NCBI GenBank assembly: GCA_963812245.1
Contig: CAWEUK010000002.1
Coordinates: 1 to 64,000 of the forward strand
Source: Salsipaludibacter sp963812245
Lineage (GTDB): Bacteria; Actinomycetota; Nitriliruptoria; Nitriliruptorales; Nitriliruptoraceae
Length of the DNA stretch: 64,000 nucleotides
Direction: 5' to 3'
Part shown: piece by piece, positions 10,374 through 19,553 of the stretch
Numbering within the stretch: position 1 is the first letter of the stretch
How the letters are laid out: each line of letters opens with the position of its first letter
Made by a program: the position numbers and the translations under genes
The notes under the pieces: generated by a model
Told to the model about the DNA's origin: nothing
What the model saw: the letters and a program-made list of their open reading frames with translations, nothing else
Database searches by the model: none

Positions 10374-11474
10374 ATGACCATCCAGACCACCCGGCCTGCC
10401 GTCACGTCGGCCGGACGATGTCCGTTGCCCACGCCGCGAGGACCGGCATCGGAGGCCCTCGTCGGCGCCCTCGTCCGCGACCCGGGTGAGGTGCCACTGG
10501 TCCTGGCCGTGCCCGACGACGATCCGGTTGTCGGCGAGGACTTCGGGCTGACCCTCTACCTGCTCTACGAACTCCACTACCGGGGGGTGGACGACGTGAG
10601 CGACGAATGGGAGTGGAACCCGGGACTGCTGGCCCACCGGCGCACCCTCGAGGCCGGGTTCCTGCAACGCGTGCAGGAGTTGGTCGGCGACGTGCCGGAC
10701 GTCGCCGACATCGTGGCCTTCCTGCAGGGCCAGTTCCGATCGCGCGGCGACTCCCGCTCGGTGTCGGCCTGGTGCGAGGAACACGGCCGACTGGTGCACC
10801 TGCGTGAACAGGCAGTGCTGCGGTCTGCCTACCAGCTCAAGGAGGCAGACCCGCACAGTTGGGTGCTGCCGCGGCTGTGGGGTGGTCCGAAGGCAGCACT
10901 GGTCGAGATCCAGGCCGACGAGTACGGGGACGGTGTCGAGAAGGACATCCACGCCGAACTGTTCGCGCTGACCATGGAGCGGCTGGGGCTGGACCCGGGC
11001 TATGGCGCACACCTCGACGCCATTCCCGCAGCGACCCTGTCGGGCGTGAACCTGGTGTCGCTGTTCGGGCTGCACCGCCGCTGGCGTGGCGCGGCCATGG
11101 GCCACCTGGCGATGTTCGAGATGGCCTCACCACCGATCATGGCCAGCCTGAGTGCGGCCCACCGTCGGCTGGGATTCGATGAGTGGACGCGGCTGTTCTA
11201 CGACACGCACGTGGTGGCGGACGCCCACCACCAGACCGTCGCGGCCGAGCAGCTCGCCGCCGGGCTGGTCGAGCAGGAACCACAGCTCGCCCGCGACATC
11301 GCCTTCGGCGCGCTCGCCCTGGAGGCGTTGGAGGCGCTTGCCACAGACGACACACTGGACGCGTGGGAACGGGGCGAGTCCGCGTTGCTGACACCTCTTC
11401 CCGACGTCGACGTCGCCCCGGGCCAGGTCCTCGACGCCCTCCCGGCCGACGACCCCCGCGACGAGGACGGCTGA
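10374..11474 (+). CDS. Iron-containing redox enzyme family protein (haem-oxygenase-like fold)
   Basis: 366 residues. The protein has the all-helical HDO-type layout of Haem_oxygenas_2 proteins: a Glu in LVEIQADEYGDG (about residue 180), HAELFALTM (about 194), and FDEWTRLFYDTHVVADAHHQ near residue 270-290. These supply the Glu/His set expected for a diiron centre. Relatives include oxidases acting on amino-acid or lipid substrates, as well as many of unknown role. The substrate here is unknown. ATG 10374 gives a rather long polar N-terminus (about 20 residues) before conservation begins. The DUF421 gene follows 52 bp later on the same strand and may be cotranscribed. Confidence 0.8.
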   Translation: MTIQTTRPAVTSAGRCPLPTPRGPASEALVGALVRDPGEVPLVLAVPDDDPVVGEDFGLTLYLLYELHYRGVDDVSDEWEWNPGLLAHRRTLEAGFLQRVQELVGDVPDVADIVAFLQGQFRSRGDSRSVSAWCEEHGRLVHLREQAVLRSAYQLKEADPHSWVLPRLWGGPKAALVEIQADEYGDGVEKDIHAELFALTMERLGLDPGYGAHLDAIPAATLSGVNLVSLFGLHRRWRGAAMGHLAMFEMASPPIMASLSAAHRRLGFDEWTRLFYDTHVVADAHHQTVAAEQLAAGLVEQEPQLARDIAFGALALEALEALATDDTLDAWERGESALLTPLPDVDVAPGQVLDALPADDPRDEDG

Positions 11475-11526
11475 CAGGGCCGGATCTCGATGCGACCCTG
11501 CAAGTCGTTCGAACCAAGGAGCCCAC

Positions 11527-12102
11527 GTGCCTGCTGTCGAGATCACCGCCACCTGGCCCGCCATCTGGCTGGCGTTGCTGTCAACCGCCGTCATCTTCGC
11601 GGCCGTGATCCTGTACGCCCGACTCACGGGCCTGCGCAGCTTCGCCAAGATGTCGTCGTTCGACTTCGCCGCCACCGTGGCCATGGGGTCGACCATGGCC
11701 GGTGTCGGCATGGGCAACTCGTCGCTGGTCGTGGGGCTCGTGGTGCTGGGGACCTTCTTCGCCATGCAGGCCACCATCGCACTGCTGCGTCGTCACACCA
11801 AGTTCGAGCGGGTCGTGGACAACACGCCAATGGTGCTGATGGCGGGCGACCGGGTGATCCAGCAGAACCTGGACAAGACCCGTGTCACCGAGGGAGACAT
11901 CCGCTCCAAGCTGCGCGAGGCCAACGTCTACAACACCCGGCACCTCAAGGCCGTGATCCTCGAGACCACCGGCAACATCAGCGTGATCCGGGGTGACGAC
12001 GAACTCGACCTGGACCTGTTCCGCGACGTCCGCAACCACGAACTGCTGCAGCCGGATGGCGGCGACCACGACCGTGGGACAGACGAGGAACACCGCACCT
12101 GA
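11527..12102 (+). CDS. DUF421 (YetF/YcaP-type) membrane protein
   Basis: 191 residues. GTG 11527 sits 7 bases after AAGGAG. Three N-terminal membrane spans (about 9-30, 40-58, 62-80) carry the LTGLRSFAKMSSFDFAATVA signature. A cytoplasmic domain follows with NTPMVLMAGDRVIQQNLDKT and the later VYNTRHLKAVILETTGNISV. Length and order match the family, whose biochemical role is unsettled. The tail is acidic and His-rich. Confidence 0.88.
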   Translation: MPAVEITATWPAIWLALLSTAVIFAAVILYARLTGLRSFAKMSSFDFAATVAMGSTMAGVGMGNSSLVVGLVVLGTFFAMQATIALLRRHTKFERVVDNTPMVLMAGDRVIQQNLDKTRVTEGDIRSKLREANVYNTRHLKAVILETTGNISVIRGDDELDLDLFRDVRNHELLQPDGGDHDRGTDEEHRT

Positions 12103-12106
12103 CAGC

Positions 12107-12395
12107 CGCGTCGGGTTGGCCGTGCAGGGCTCGGCCCAGGGGCGCAGAACTGGTCGCGGAGCATGCGGAAGGTGTGGTCGGACTCGGGTGCGAAGGCCTC
12201 GGCGGCGTGGAAGACGCCGGACCGACGTGCAGTTCAGTTGGCACGCCGGCCGTCGGGGCCCGGCACCGTGCGGTCCTCGCTGACCACCTTGTCGTTGGCG
12301 GGCAACTCGGCCATGGCAGCGGCCCTGAAGGCGGTGACGGTCGCGCGCGTCGTGGCGAGGTTCTCATCGGAGAAGTCAGTGTTCTCGAAGCCCAT
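12107..12395 (-). pseudogene. Alpha/beta hydrolase (HSL-type esterase), internally deleted
   Basis: Minus strand from ATG 12395: MGFENTDFSDENLATTRATV leads to SEDRTVPGPDGR, the typical N-terminal cap and first strand of an HSL-type esterase. The sequence then jumps, at about 12240, to VPTELHV and, one frame over, PGVFHAAEAFAPESDHTFRM. That is the C-terminal strand and helix bearing the catalytic His region. The HGGG oxyanion loop and GxSxG elbow are missing, roughly 200 residues. A further frameshift lies in the C-terminal stub, which would end near 12107. The gene cannot make an active esterase. Confidence 0.6.
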
Positions 12396-12623
12396 GACGC
12401 GCACGACCTCGAGCCTCGGCGAGCTGGGGATCCAGTTGCCGTTCGAAACGTGTCTGTGCCATGGATCGTCCCCTTCGTCGCCGGCGTGGGCTCGACGATG
12501 GGACGAGCGCCACCCGTCTTGGGGCCTGTTGGGGATGCTGTGACCGTGCCCGTCGCGATGGAGGAGGTGGGTCCACAACCTTCTTCCGGGGGTCCTTGCA
12601 CATCATGGAACACACTGATACGA

Positions 12624-12639
12624 TCGAACACATGTTCGA
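12624..12639 (+). promoter_or_regulatory. LexA (SOS) box upstream of the HNH gene
   Basis: TCGAACACATGTTCGA matches the actinobacterial LexA operator TCGAAC-N4-GTTCGA exactly, and the dyad extends one base each side. It ends 23 bp before GTG 12663. DUF222/13E12-type genes of mycobacteria are known members of the SOS regulon, so damage-inducible control is expected here. Confidence 0.85.
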
Positions 12640-12662
12640 TCCACAGATGAGGACGACCTGAA

Positions 12663-14085
12663 GTGACCTCCGCCGCCGCGCTGCCCGGGATCAGGCTCGA
12701 TCATGATCCTGCCCGCACGCGCAGCGTGCCAACCCGCGCGACGAACCCCACCAGGGAGGGTTGGACGCACCTTGTCGGCGCGGCGGGCCTCGGCATCGAT
12801 GTCTCGCCGGACCTCGATGTCGAGTCGTTGGTGGACCGGCTCGCCCAGGCGCTGCGGGAGTCGGGCAGTCTCGAACGCCTCGACGGCGACGGCCTCAAGG
12901 ACCGGGTCGCGTCGCTGCGACGCCTGGCCGGGTTGGCCGATGCCGGGATGGCCGCAGCAGTCGCCGCCCTGCAGGCATCCGGGACCGTCACTGCTGACGG
13001 CGCCCCTTCCCCGGCCGCATGGCTCAAGGCCAACTGCAACCGCTCCGGCCGCGACGCCGCCCGGACCGCCCGACTGGCCGAACACATCGACGAGCTGCCA
13101 GCCACAGCCCGGGCGCTGTCGGACGGTCGCATCAGCGCCGAGGCAGCCGACGCAATCGTGGCCGCCACCCGAGACGTCGAACTGGGCGAACCGCACCAGG
13201 TCGAAGCCGACCTCGCCGAGCTTGCCAGCACCGTCGACCCGGCCCGGCTGCGCCGCCACATCGACCGGCAGCGACAAGCCGCACGCGGCGACACCTTGCT
13301 GCGCGACGAACGCCGTCAACACGCCGTGCGCGAAGCCTCCATGTCGCGCGACGACACCACCGGGATGTGGAACCTGCGCGCGAAACTCTCCGACGAGGCC
13401 GGAACCCGCATCCGCACGGCACTGGACGCCTTCGACATCCCCACCGACGACACCAAGGGCCGCCCACACCTGCGCATGGCCGACGCCCTGGACGCCATGG
13501 CCACCGCCGTGCTCGACCACGGCCACACCCCCACCAGCGGCGGCATCACCCGCCCCCACCTGGCCGTCACCATCGACCACGCCACGCTGTCCGCCGACCT
13601 CACCGACCCGACCGTGCCGACCCCGACGCGCCCGACGCCGCCATCCACCCGTCGGACCCACGCTGGGCCGACCTGCCTGCCGGCACCACCGCCTGGGGCG
13701 GCACCCTGTCCCCCCAAGCCGTCCGGAGGCTGTGCTGCGACGCCGCCGTGTCACGCATCGTCACCACCGGCGACTCGATGCCAATGGACGTCGGACGCGC
13801 CACCCGCACCTGGTCCGGCCCCCAACGACGCGCCATCAACGTGCGCGACCGAGGCTGCCGCGGCCCATCCTGCGACCGACCCATCGCATGGACCCAGATC
13901 CACCACATCCGCTGGTGGCGCCACAACGGGCCCACCTCCGTCGACAACGGGCTTGCGCTGTGCCACCACTGCCACCACCTCGTCCACGACCGCGGCTGGA
14001 CCATCGCACTCGACCTCGAATCGCCGCCGCCACCTGGACCTCACCCGAGGGGCGGGTCGTCGTCACCCATCCACATCGACCATGA
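12663..14085 (+). pseudogene. DUF222/HNH endonuclease (13E12-like), two frameshifts
   Basis: GTG 12663 begins about 315 residues of DUF222, including MAAAVAALQASG, LSDGRISAEAADAIVAAT and MADALDAMATAVLDHG. Near 13615 the frame shifts by one missing base and continues through the HNH nuclease: VRDRGCRGPSCDRP, HHIRWWRHNGPTSVDNGLAL, CHHCHHLVHD. A second shift near 14035 restores the usual ending (ATWTSPEGRVVVTHPHRP, stop 14083-14085). All HNH Cys/His residues are intact. Total length of about 474 residues is normal for the family. In the assembled form translation ends early; corrected, it would be a full-length SOS-inducible nuclease. Confidence 0.75.
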
Positions 14086-14202
14086 CCCCGCCCCGCGACC
14101 CCACCTTGACGGTGGGGCACTCAGCCATGTGCCGACCTTGGCTTGTCGCCCTTCTGAGACATACGCCGAACTCAGGGAAAGTTGCCGCGGCGTTTCACAG
14201 GC

Positions 14203-14310
14203 GGGGCTGACCAGGCGGACGTCGTGGCCGGCGCTGCCAAGTCCCAAGGCGAGGGCGGCATGGGGCTCGACGCCTCCGAACGTGTCTGCCGACAACAGCA
14301 CGATTCGCAT
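14203..14310 (-). pseudogene. N-terminal stub of a UGT-type glycosyltransferase
   Basis: ATG 14310 on the minus strand starts MRIVLLSADTFGGVEPHAAL and continues to GSAGHDVRLVSPA, the first beta-alpha-beta unit of the MGT/UDP-glycosyltransferase family (normally about 400 residues). Homology ends abruptly after about 36 residues. It abuts the HNH gene region, suggesting a deletion or insertion joint at about 14200. Confidence 0.5.
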
Positions 14311-14446
14311 CCCCCGTGCCGCTCGATGGCTCGACGGCCACCGACGCCAGCGCTCGCGCAAACATGACCTCGGCGGCGTTGCCGCAGCGCGGGTGGAGCG
14401 GATGAACGATACTGAGACGACAGCCTTCGCTCGACCGGAGATCATC

Positions 14447-14944
14447 ATGGAATCCAGCCTGTTCGGACTCCCGGCACACCCGTTGCTCGTCCATGGCGTG
14501 GTCGTGCTGATCCCACTGGTCGCCGTGGCGCTGGTCCTGATGGTGCTCGTGCCGCGCACGCGCCGCCACCTGGTGTGGGCGACGCTCGTGCTGGCCGTGG
14601 GCGTGGCGATCATGACACCGCTGGCGGTCGAGTCGGGCGAGGAGTTGGCCCACGACGTCAAGGAGACCGGTGCGCTCGAGGAGCACGAGGGGCTGGGCGA
14701 GAACATGACGCTGTTCGCCGTCGGGTTGGCCGTCGGCGCCGCCGCCCTGGCGGCCGAGGACGTGTGGCGTCGACGCAGCGATGCCGACCGGGATCCCTCT
14801 GACCAACCCGACGCTCGCGCCCGCTGGGCCCGCCTGGTCGTGGGTGGCGTGGTCGTGCTGATTGCCGTGGCCGCGACTGCCCAGACCATCGCCGTGGGCC
14901 ACTCGGGAGCGGCCGCCACCTGGGAAACCGTCGCCGACGGCTGA
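14447..14944 (+). CDS. DUF2231 membrane protein
   Basis: 165 residues from ATG 14447 (CGGAG site upstream); an alternative ATG at 14402 would add 15 residues. The signature FGLPAHPLLVHGVVVLIPL opens the first span. Spans are predicted at about 13-32, 40-58, 82-101 and 130-150. The conserved HP...HG pair near the N-terminus is typical of DUF2231, some members of which may bind haem or metal; the role is unknown. It is followed by a minisatellite. Confidence 0.85.
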   Translation: MESSLFGLPAHPLLVHGVVVLIPLVAVALVLMVLVPRTRRHLVWATLVLAVGVAIMTPLAVESGEELAHDVKETGALEEHEGLGENMTLFAVGLAVGAAALAAEDVWRRRSDADRDPSDQPDARARWARLVVGGVVVLIAVAATAQTIAVGHSGAAATWETVADG

Positions 14945-14960
14945 GTCGTCTCGGGAGGCG

Positions 14961-15160
14961 GGAGCGCGTCCCGGGCAGGCGGCGCGTCCCGGGAAGTTGG
15001 AGCGCGTCCCGGGCAGGCGGCCCGTCCCGGACGGTTGGAGCCCATCCCGGGCCGGCGGCCCGTCCCGGGAAGTCGGAGCGCATCCCGGGCAGCCGGGCGC
15101 GTCGGGGGAGGCTGAAGGCGCGCCCCGGGCAGACTGCGCGTCCCGGGCAGGCGGCGCGTC
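14961..15160. repeat. 38-bp tandem minisatellite between convergent genes
   Basis: About four to five units of a 38-bp repeat, core GGAGCGCGTCCCGGGCAGGC. Each unit contains two CGTCCCGGG half-motifs and carries scattered substitutions. It fills the gap between the DUF2231 gene and the antiporter gene. Confidence 0.85.
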
Positions 15161-15170
15161 CGGTGGGGTG

Positions 15171-16931
15171 TCAGGCTGGTTCGGCGGGGATGGCGGCGGC
15201 GTCCACGAGTGCGATGATCGTGCCACCGGCCGTGGGCGGCTGGTCGGCCACGGCCAGGTCCACACCCTCGTCGCCGACACGTGCCAGTCGCAGTGCGTTC
15301 GCGGGCGCGTCTGCCTCCATGACCTGCACCGTGGCACCGGCCGCGACTCGTTCGTCGATGTCCGCGCGCGTGATCCCGGGCGCGAAGGGATGGGCGCTGG
15401 CGCTGGCCACCAGCAGTGAGTCGACGCCGGTGACGTCGGGATCGGGCAGGCGCAGGACGTGACGCCGGCCCAGGTGCTCCACGAACACTGCCGTGACGAC
15501 GGTCAGCGCGGCGCCCGGTTCGCACGAGATCAGGACCTGGTGCAGTTCCGCATCGTGCATGGCCTCGGTGATCGCGGCCTCCGACTCCGACAGCGAGATC
15601 GTCGGCATCTCGGAATCGCCGGCTGCAGCGTTGCCGGGTGGCTCCGCGGTCACGTGCAGCACCTTCACCCCACAGTCGTGGAGCCGGTGGCCGAGGTCGA
15701 CGAGCCACGGCGCGTCACCGACGACGCCGACACCCCTGGCCTCGGGCAACGCGACGCCCAGGCGGCGAGCGAGCGGCGATGCCCCCAACGCATAGATCAG
15801 CCCGGTCCCCAGGATCACCCCGAACACGACGGGCAGGATGAAGTCGGCGTCCCGCCCGTTGTTGGCCAGGGTGGCCGAGAACTGGGCGGCGGTCGCTGCA
15901 GCCACGATCCCGCGCGGATCGATGCCCGCGATCAGTGCGCGGTCGCTCCGGGGAAGCTTCGTCCCCACCAGCGACACCACCGCCGCGACCGGACGGACCA
16001 GCACCACCAGCACGACGATCAGCGCCAGGATCGCCCACGCGTACTGGATGACCGCCTCGATCTCGACCAGGGCGCCGAGCAGGATGAACAGCGTGCCGAT
16101 GATGAGCACCTCGAGGGTCTCGCCGAACCCCTTGATCCGCGCCGTCGGCACCACGTTCTGGTTGGCCGCGACGAAGCCCAGCGTCACGGTCGCGAACAGG
16201 CCGGCTTCCGACAGCAGCACGTCGGCCACCGCGAACGCTGCCACCGCGAACAGGAGCGCCACGGCGGCCTCCATGTTGTCGGTGACCAGGAAGCGCGACA
16301 TCACGAACACGAGCAGGGCCGCGGCCGCGAGCCCGACCGCGATGCCCAGCGCCAGGCGGGCCGACATCTGCAGGATCGGGTGGACGCCGCCACGTCCCGA
16401 GGCCAGCACGACGTTGAGTACCACCACCCCCAGCGTGGCCCCGATCGGGTCGAGGAAGGTGCTCTCCCAGTTGAGGATGGCGCCGGTCGGCTTGCGCGGG
16501 CGCACCACTTCCAGCAGCGGCCCGACGACGGTGGGACCCGACACGACGATGATGGCGCCGACCAGGAACGACAGGCCGGGGCCGACGTCGAAGATCGCCA
16601 GCACCGCCAGCGACGCACCCACGAAGGTGATCAGGCCGCCGATGCCAACGAGTCGGAGGACCGGACCGCGAGCATCGCGATGGAGGTCGACCAGTCGCAG
16701 TTGCAGGCCGGCCTGGAACAGCAGGAGTGCCACCAGCAGCGTGACCATCGGGAAGAGCGCGTCGCCCAGCAACTCCTGGGGCTGGACCAGGCCGAGCACG
16801 CCTCCGGCCAACAGGCCGGCAGGCAGGAGCAGCAGCAGGGACGGGAAGCCCACGCGGCGCCCTATCCACTGGGCTCCGACCCCGAACACCAGGATGGTCG
16901 CCAGCCCCACGATGATCTGGTTGTCGGTCAT
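15171..16931 (-). CDS. CPA1/NhaP-type cation:proton antiporter with C-terminal nucleotide-binding-like domain
   Basis: 586 residues. ATG 16931. Residues 1-390 hold about 12-13 membrane spans, with the family features VGFPSLLLLLPAGLLAGGVL, GAIIVVSGPTVVGPLL, NWESTFLDPIGATLGVVVLN and SDRALIAGIDPRGIVAAATA. These are the Asp-containing ion-exchange region and the conserved Arg-Gly loop. Residues about 400-586 resemble a TrkA-N/RCK-like fold (VGVVGDAPWLVDLGHRLHDC) followed by a small C-terminal domain, suggesting ligand control of Na+/H+ or K+/H+ exchange. It stands alone between repeats and a 260-bp gap. Confident on family, not on ion. Confidence 0.9.
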   Translation of the reverse strand: MTDNQIIVGLATILVFGVGAQWIGRRVGFPSLLLLLPAGLLAGGVLGLVQPQELLGDALFPMVTLLVALLLFQAGLQLRLVDLHRDARGPVLRLVGIGGLITFVGASLAVLAIFDVGPGLSFLVGAIIVVSGPTVVGPLLEVVRPRKPTGAILNWESTFLDPIGATLGVVVLNVVLASGRGGVHPILQMSARLALGIAVGLAAAALLVFVMSRFLVTDNMEAAVALLFAVAAFAVADVLLSEAGLFATVTLGFVAANQNVVPTARIKGFGETLEVLIIGTLFILLGALVEIEAVIQYAWAILALIVVLVVLVRPVAAVVSLVGTKLPRSDRALIAGIDPRGIVAAATAAQFSATLANNGRDADFILPVVFGVILGTGLIYALGASPLARRLGVALPEARGVGVVGDAPWLVDLGHRLHDCGVKVLHVTAEPPGNAAAGDSEMPTISLSESEAAITEAMHDAELHQVLISCEPGAALTVVTAVFVEHLGRRHVLRLPDPDVTGVDSLLVASASAHPFAPGITRADIDERVAAGATVQVMEADAPANALRLARVGDEGVDLAVADQPPTAGGTIIALVDAAAIPAEPA

Positions 16932-17192
16932 CGTTGCCCTGGGTCAGGGGTCGATTGGTGCGGTGCCGCGGCTGCCAGATGAAGCGACTGCCAGGCCGGC
17001 TCGACGACTGCTCGGCTGTGCCTGGGTGAGGCAGCTGCTCGCGCAGCCGCACGCCAACCCTAGAACACCGGCGATCCCATGACTGGCAGTTGCCGGCCAT
17101 TGCAGACCGATACCCGGCGGTTGGGGACCGACGTTCGGGGACCGACACCCGGCCGTCGGCACCCGACTCCACCACCCGCAGGCAGTGCGTCG

Positions 17193-17996
17193 TCAGGGCA
17201 GGGGGCCGACCGGTGCGGCCAGGGCGGCCGCAGACGCTGCGCTGTGCTCATCGATGCCCGGCACGGATGCTTCGGGCGACCGGAACCAGTCCAGGAAGCC
17301 AAGGATGACTGCGCTCCCGACCATGTAGGCCAGCAGCACCCCGAGCGCCTGCCCAATGCCATTGCCATCGAAGTAGATCGTGTTGCGCAACAGCAGGTAG
17401 GCATTGCGTGGGGGCAGGAAGGGCCCGAGCTCCTGCCAGAAGGTCGTCAGGTAGGGGACGCCGTTGGCGCCACCCGACGACGGATTGCCGAACTGGATCA
17501 GCATGATCACTGCGACGATGATGCCGGCCGGACCGAGCAGACGTCGCAGCACGGCAGTGAACAGGGCAACGGCGAGCATGATCAGCGTCATGATCGGCCA
17601 GGCGATCCAGAACGCGTCCGAAGGAAGTCCCTGGAGCCAGAAGGTGAGGACGAGGTCGACGAGCAGCCCGGTCACCACCGCGAACCCGACGAACCACATC
17701 CCACGCCATCGGTCCGACGCAGAACCGGTCGTGGACGCCATGAGCGCGGCGGCCATGTAGCCGCCGACCAGGAGTGCGATGATGGACGTCGACACGACGA
17801 GCGCAAACGGATCCTTGGGTGCCAGCGGGGTCGGGGCATACGCCTTGGGCGTGATGGAGACACCCTGTTGCTTGGCCGCCTCCTCGAAGTTGGCCGTGAT
17901 GTCGAGTGGCGACAGGTCACTGATCGACGAGACGAGGGTCAGCTCGATCGGCGAGCTGTCCATGTTGACGGCCCCGTAGATCTCGCCACGGTCCAT
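17193..17996 (-). CDS. YhgE/Pip-like membrane protein, C-terminal half of a frameshifted duplicated gene
   Basis: 267 residues as an independent frame from ATG 17996, but it is best read as the continuation of the gene at 17917-19287. It resumes at the position where the first frame is lost: HDHDAATDAMDRGEIYGAV mirrors STEADLKAAAEQGDIYGGY of the upstream copy. It has five or six membrane spans and the same YLTTFWQELGPFLPPRNAYL motif as copy 1 (LPTYWQWIGRLLPPRHAVEL). One extra C in the run at about 18030 explains the break. If the frameshift is real, this half may be translated separately only poorly, as no good ribosome site precedes 17996. Confidence 0.65.
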   Translation of the reverse strand: MDRGEIYGAVNMDSSPIELTLVSSISDLSPLDITANFEEAAKQQGVSITPKAYAPTPLAPKDPFALVVSTSIIALLVGGYMAAALMASTTGSASDRWRGMWFVGFAVVTGLLVDLVLTFWLQGLPSDAFWIAWPIMTLIMLAVALFTAVLRRLLGPAGIIVAVIMLIQFGNPSSGGANGVPYLTTFWQELGPFLPPRNAYLLLRNTIYFDGNGIGQALGVLLAYMVGSAVILGFLDWFRSPEASVPGIDEHSAASAAALAAPVGPLP

Positions 17997-19287
17997 CGCA
18001 TCGGTCGCCGCGTCGTGGTCGTGGATAGGTCATCACGTCGAGCGAGAACTCGTCGTTCTGTGCGGCTTCGGCGAGCGACGTCGACCCGACGACACCGAAC
18101 GGCATGTCCTGGGCCACCGGCGAGTGGCCAGACGACATGTAGTTGACGGCGAAGAGGGTCGTGAGGATCAGTGCGAATGCGGCTGGAGCGACGACGTCCT
18201 TGCCCACCACCCGGCGGCGGTCCGATGTCCCGTCATCAGGGTTGGGTTGTGTGCTGGCCGGTTCGGCGCTGGCGTCCGCGGGCATGCCGGCATCCGGGGT
18301 CGCACTGGCGCCCACGGTCGGGCTGGCATCCGCGGTCGCGCTGGCATCCGCGGTCGCGTTGGCGCCCTGGGTCGCGCGCCGCTCGAGCAGCATGATCACC
18401 GCGATGCCGACCAGCACGTAGGCGAGGAGGACCGCAACGTGCTCGCCGATGTTGTTTCCACCGAAGTACCGGACGTTGCGATACAGCTCGACCGCATGGC
18501 GGGGTGGGAGCAGCCTGCCGATCCACTGCCAGTACGTCGGCAGCAACGCCGGGCCCACGCCACCTGAGCTGGCACCACCGACCACGACGAACAGGACGGC
18601 GACGACGAGCGTGCCAGCCTTGCCGAGCAGCCCCTGGATGGCCACCGACGCCAATGCGACCGCTGCCGTGACGAGCGCGAAGGCCGGAATCAGTGGCCAC
18701 ATGCTGCTCGTCGGAATCGCGCCGAGCACGGGCCCGGCCACCACTCCCGTGATGAGCGCAACGAGCACCGCGATGCCCAGGACCGAAGGAATTCGTCCCT
18801 TGACGGCCGCGCGCTGCGTGAACGAGTAGAACAGCGAGGCGACGAGATAGCCGCCGACAAGGGTCGGGAGGAGCAGCAACCCCGCCACGCCGCCGACGCG
18901 ATCCGAGAGCGGCAGGGGTGCGATCGTGGTCGTCGTGAAGGTGGCGTTGCTCTGCTTTGCGGCCTCGGCGAACCCGGCGCGGACGTACACCTCGCCGAAG
19001 AAGCTCTTGGCCGGCACCGTCACCAGCACGTCACCCGAATCCGCGGGCACGTAGCCACCGTAGATGTCGCCCTGCTCGGCCGCGGCCTTCAGGTCCGCCT
19101 CGGTCGAGTAGGAGATGAGGTCGAGCGAGTACTCCTGTTGCACCGCATCCACCACCGGTGACGACCCGGTCACGCCGAAGGGCATGTTCCGAGGCGACAG
19201 GAGCTGGGTCGCACTGACCAGGCAGAGGACGAAGAGCACCGTGAGCACCGCGACGGTGGCCAACGCCACGACGGACTTCTTCATCAT
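17917..19287 (-). CDS. YhgE/Pip (DUF3533-like) membrane protein, N-terminal copy plus start of second copy
   Basis: ATG 19287 (or 19284) follows GGAAGG and opens a hydrophobic segment (VVALATVAVLTVLFVLCLV). An extracytoplasmic loop follows (about 30-140) with NMPFGVTGSSPVV, then five more spans carrying LPTYWQWIGRLLPPRHAVEL, the usual YhgE/ABC-2-like layout. After an Ala-rich linker with ATADAS-type repeats (about 18290-18370) the whole domain starts again (DMPFGVVGSTSLAEAAQNDE). The frame is then broken near 18030, so the last 30 residues are out of frame. Such proteins are ABC-2 permease-like and implicated in export; the cargo is unknown. Confidence 0.7.
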   Translation of the reverse strand: MMKKSVVALATVAVLTVLFVLCLVSATQLLSPRNMPFGVTGSSPVVDAVQQEYSLDLISYSTEADLKAAAEQGDIYGGYVPADSGDVLVTVPAKSFFGEVYVRAGFAEAAKQSNATFTTTTIAPLPLSDRVGGVAGLLLLPTLVGGYLVASLFYSFTQRAAVKGRIPSVLGIAVLVALITGVVAGPVLGAIPTSSMWPLIPAFALVTAAVALASVAIQGLLGKAGTLVVAVLFVVVGGASSGGVGPALLPTYWQWIGRLLPPRHAVELYRNVRYFGGNNIGEHVAVLLAYVLVGIAVIMLLERRATQGANATADASATADASPTVGASATPDAGMPADASAEPASTQPNPDDGTSDRRRVVGKDVVAPAAFALILTTLFAVNYMSSGHSPVAQDMPFGVVGSTSLAEAAQNDEFSLDVMTYPRPRRGDRCDGPWRDLRGRQHGQLADRADPRLVDQ

Positions 19288-19553
19288 GGGACGCGCCTTC
19301 CATCCATGCCGGGAAGGCACGATTGACCACGACCGGGGACGCCCAACCCTGCGTGGTGCCGTTGGTCGGTCGAACTCGACCGGCGACGTTCGTCCCGGGC
19401 CGCGACAGCACTGGAAGGGGGAAAGTGGACGATGACGTTCCCTCAAGGCCGGGTATGACCCAGGACGCTACGAGGTCGCCCCTGCCAAATCGTCATCCCC
19501 AAGAGGTGAAACCACTCGGCTCGGCCCGGGCCCGCTGTTGGGGCGCCGCCAGT

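Noticed and set aside
15459..16982. 507-codon plus-strand frame rich in Arg/Gln/His/Asp
   Set aside because: Shadow of the antiporter; its composition is typical of antisense reading of GC-rich membrane-protein genes.
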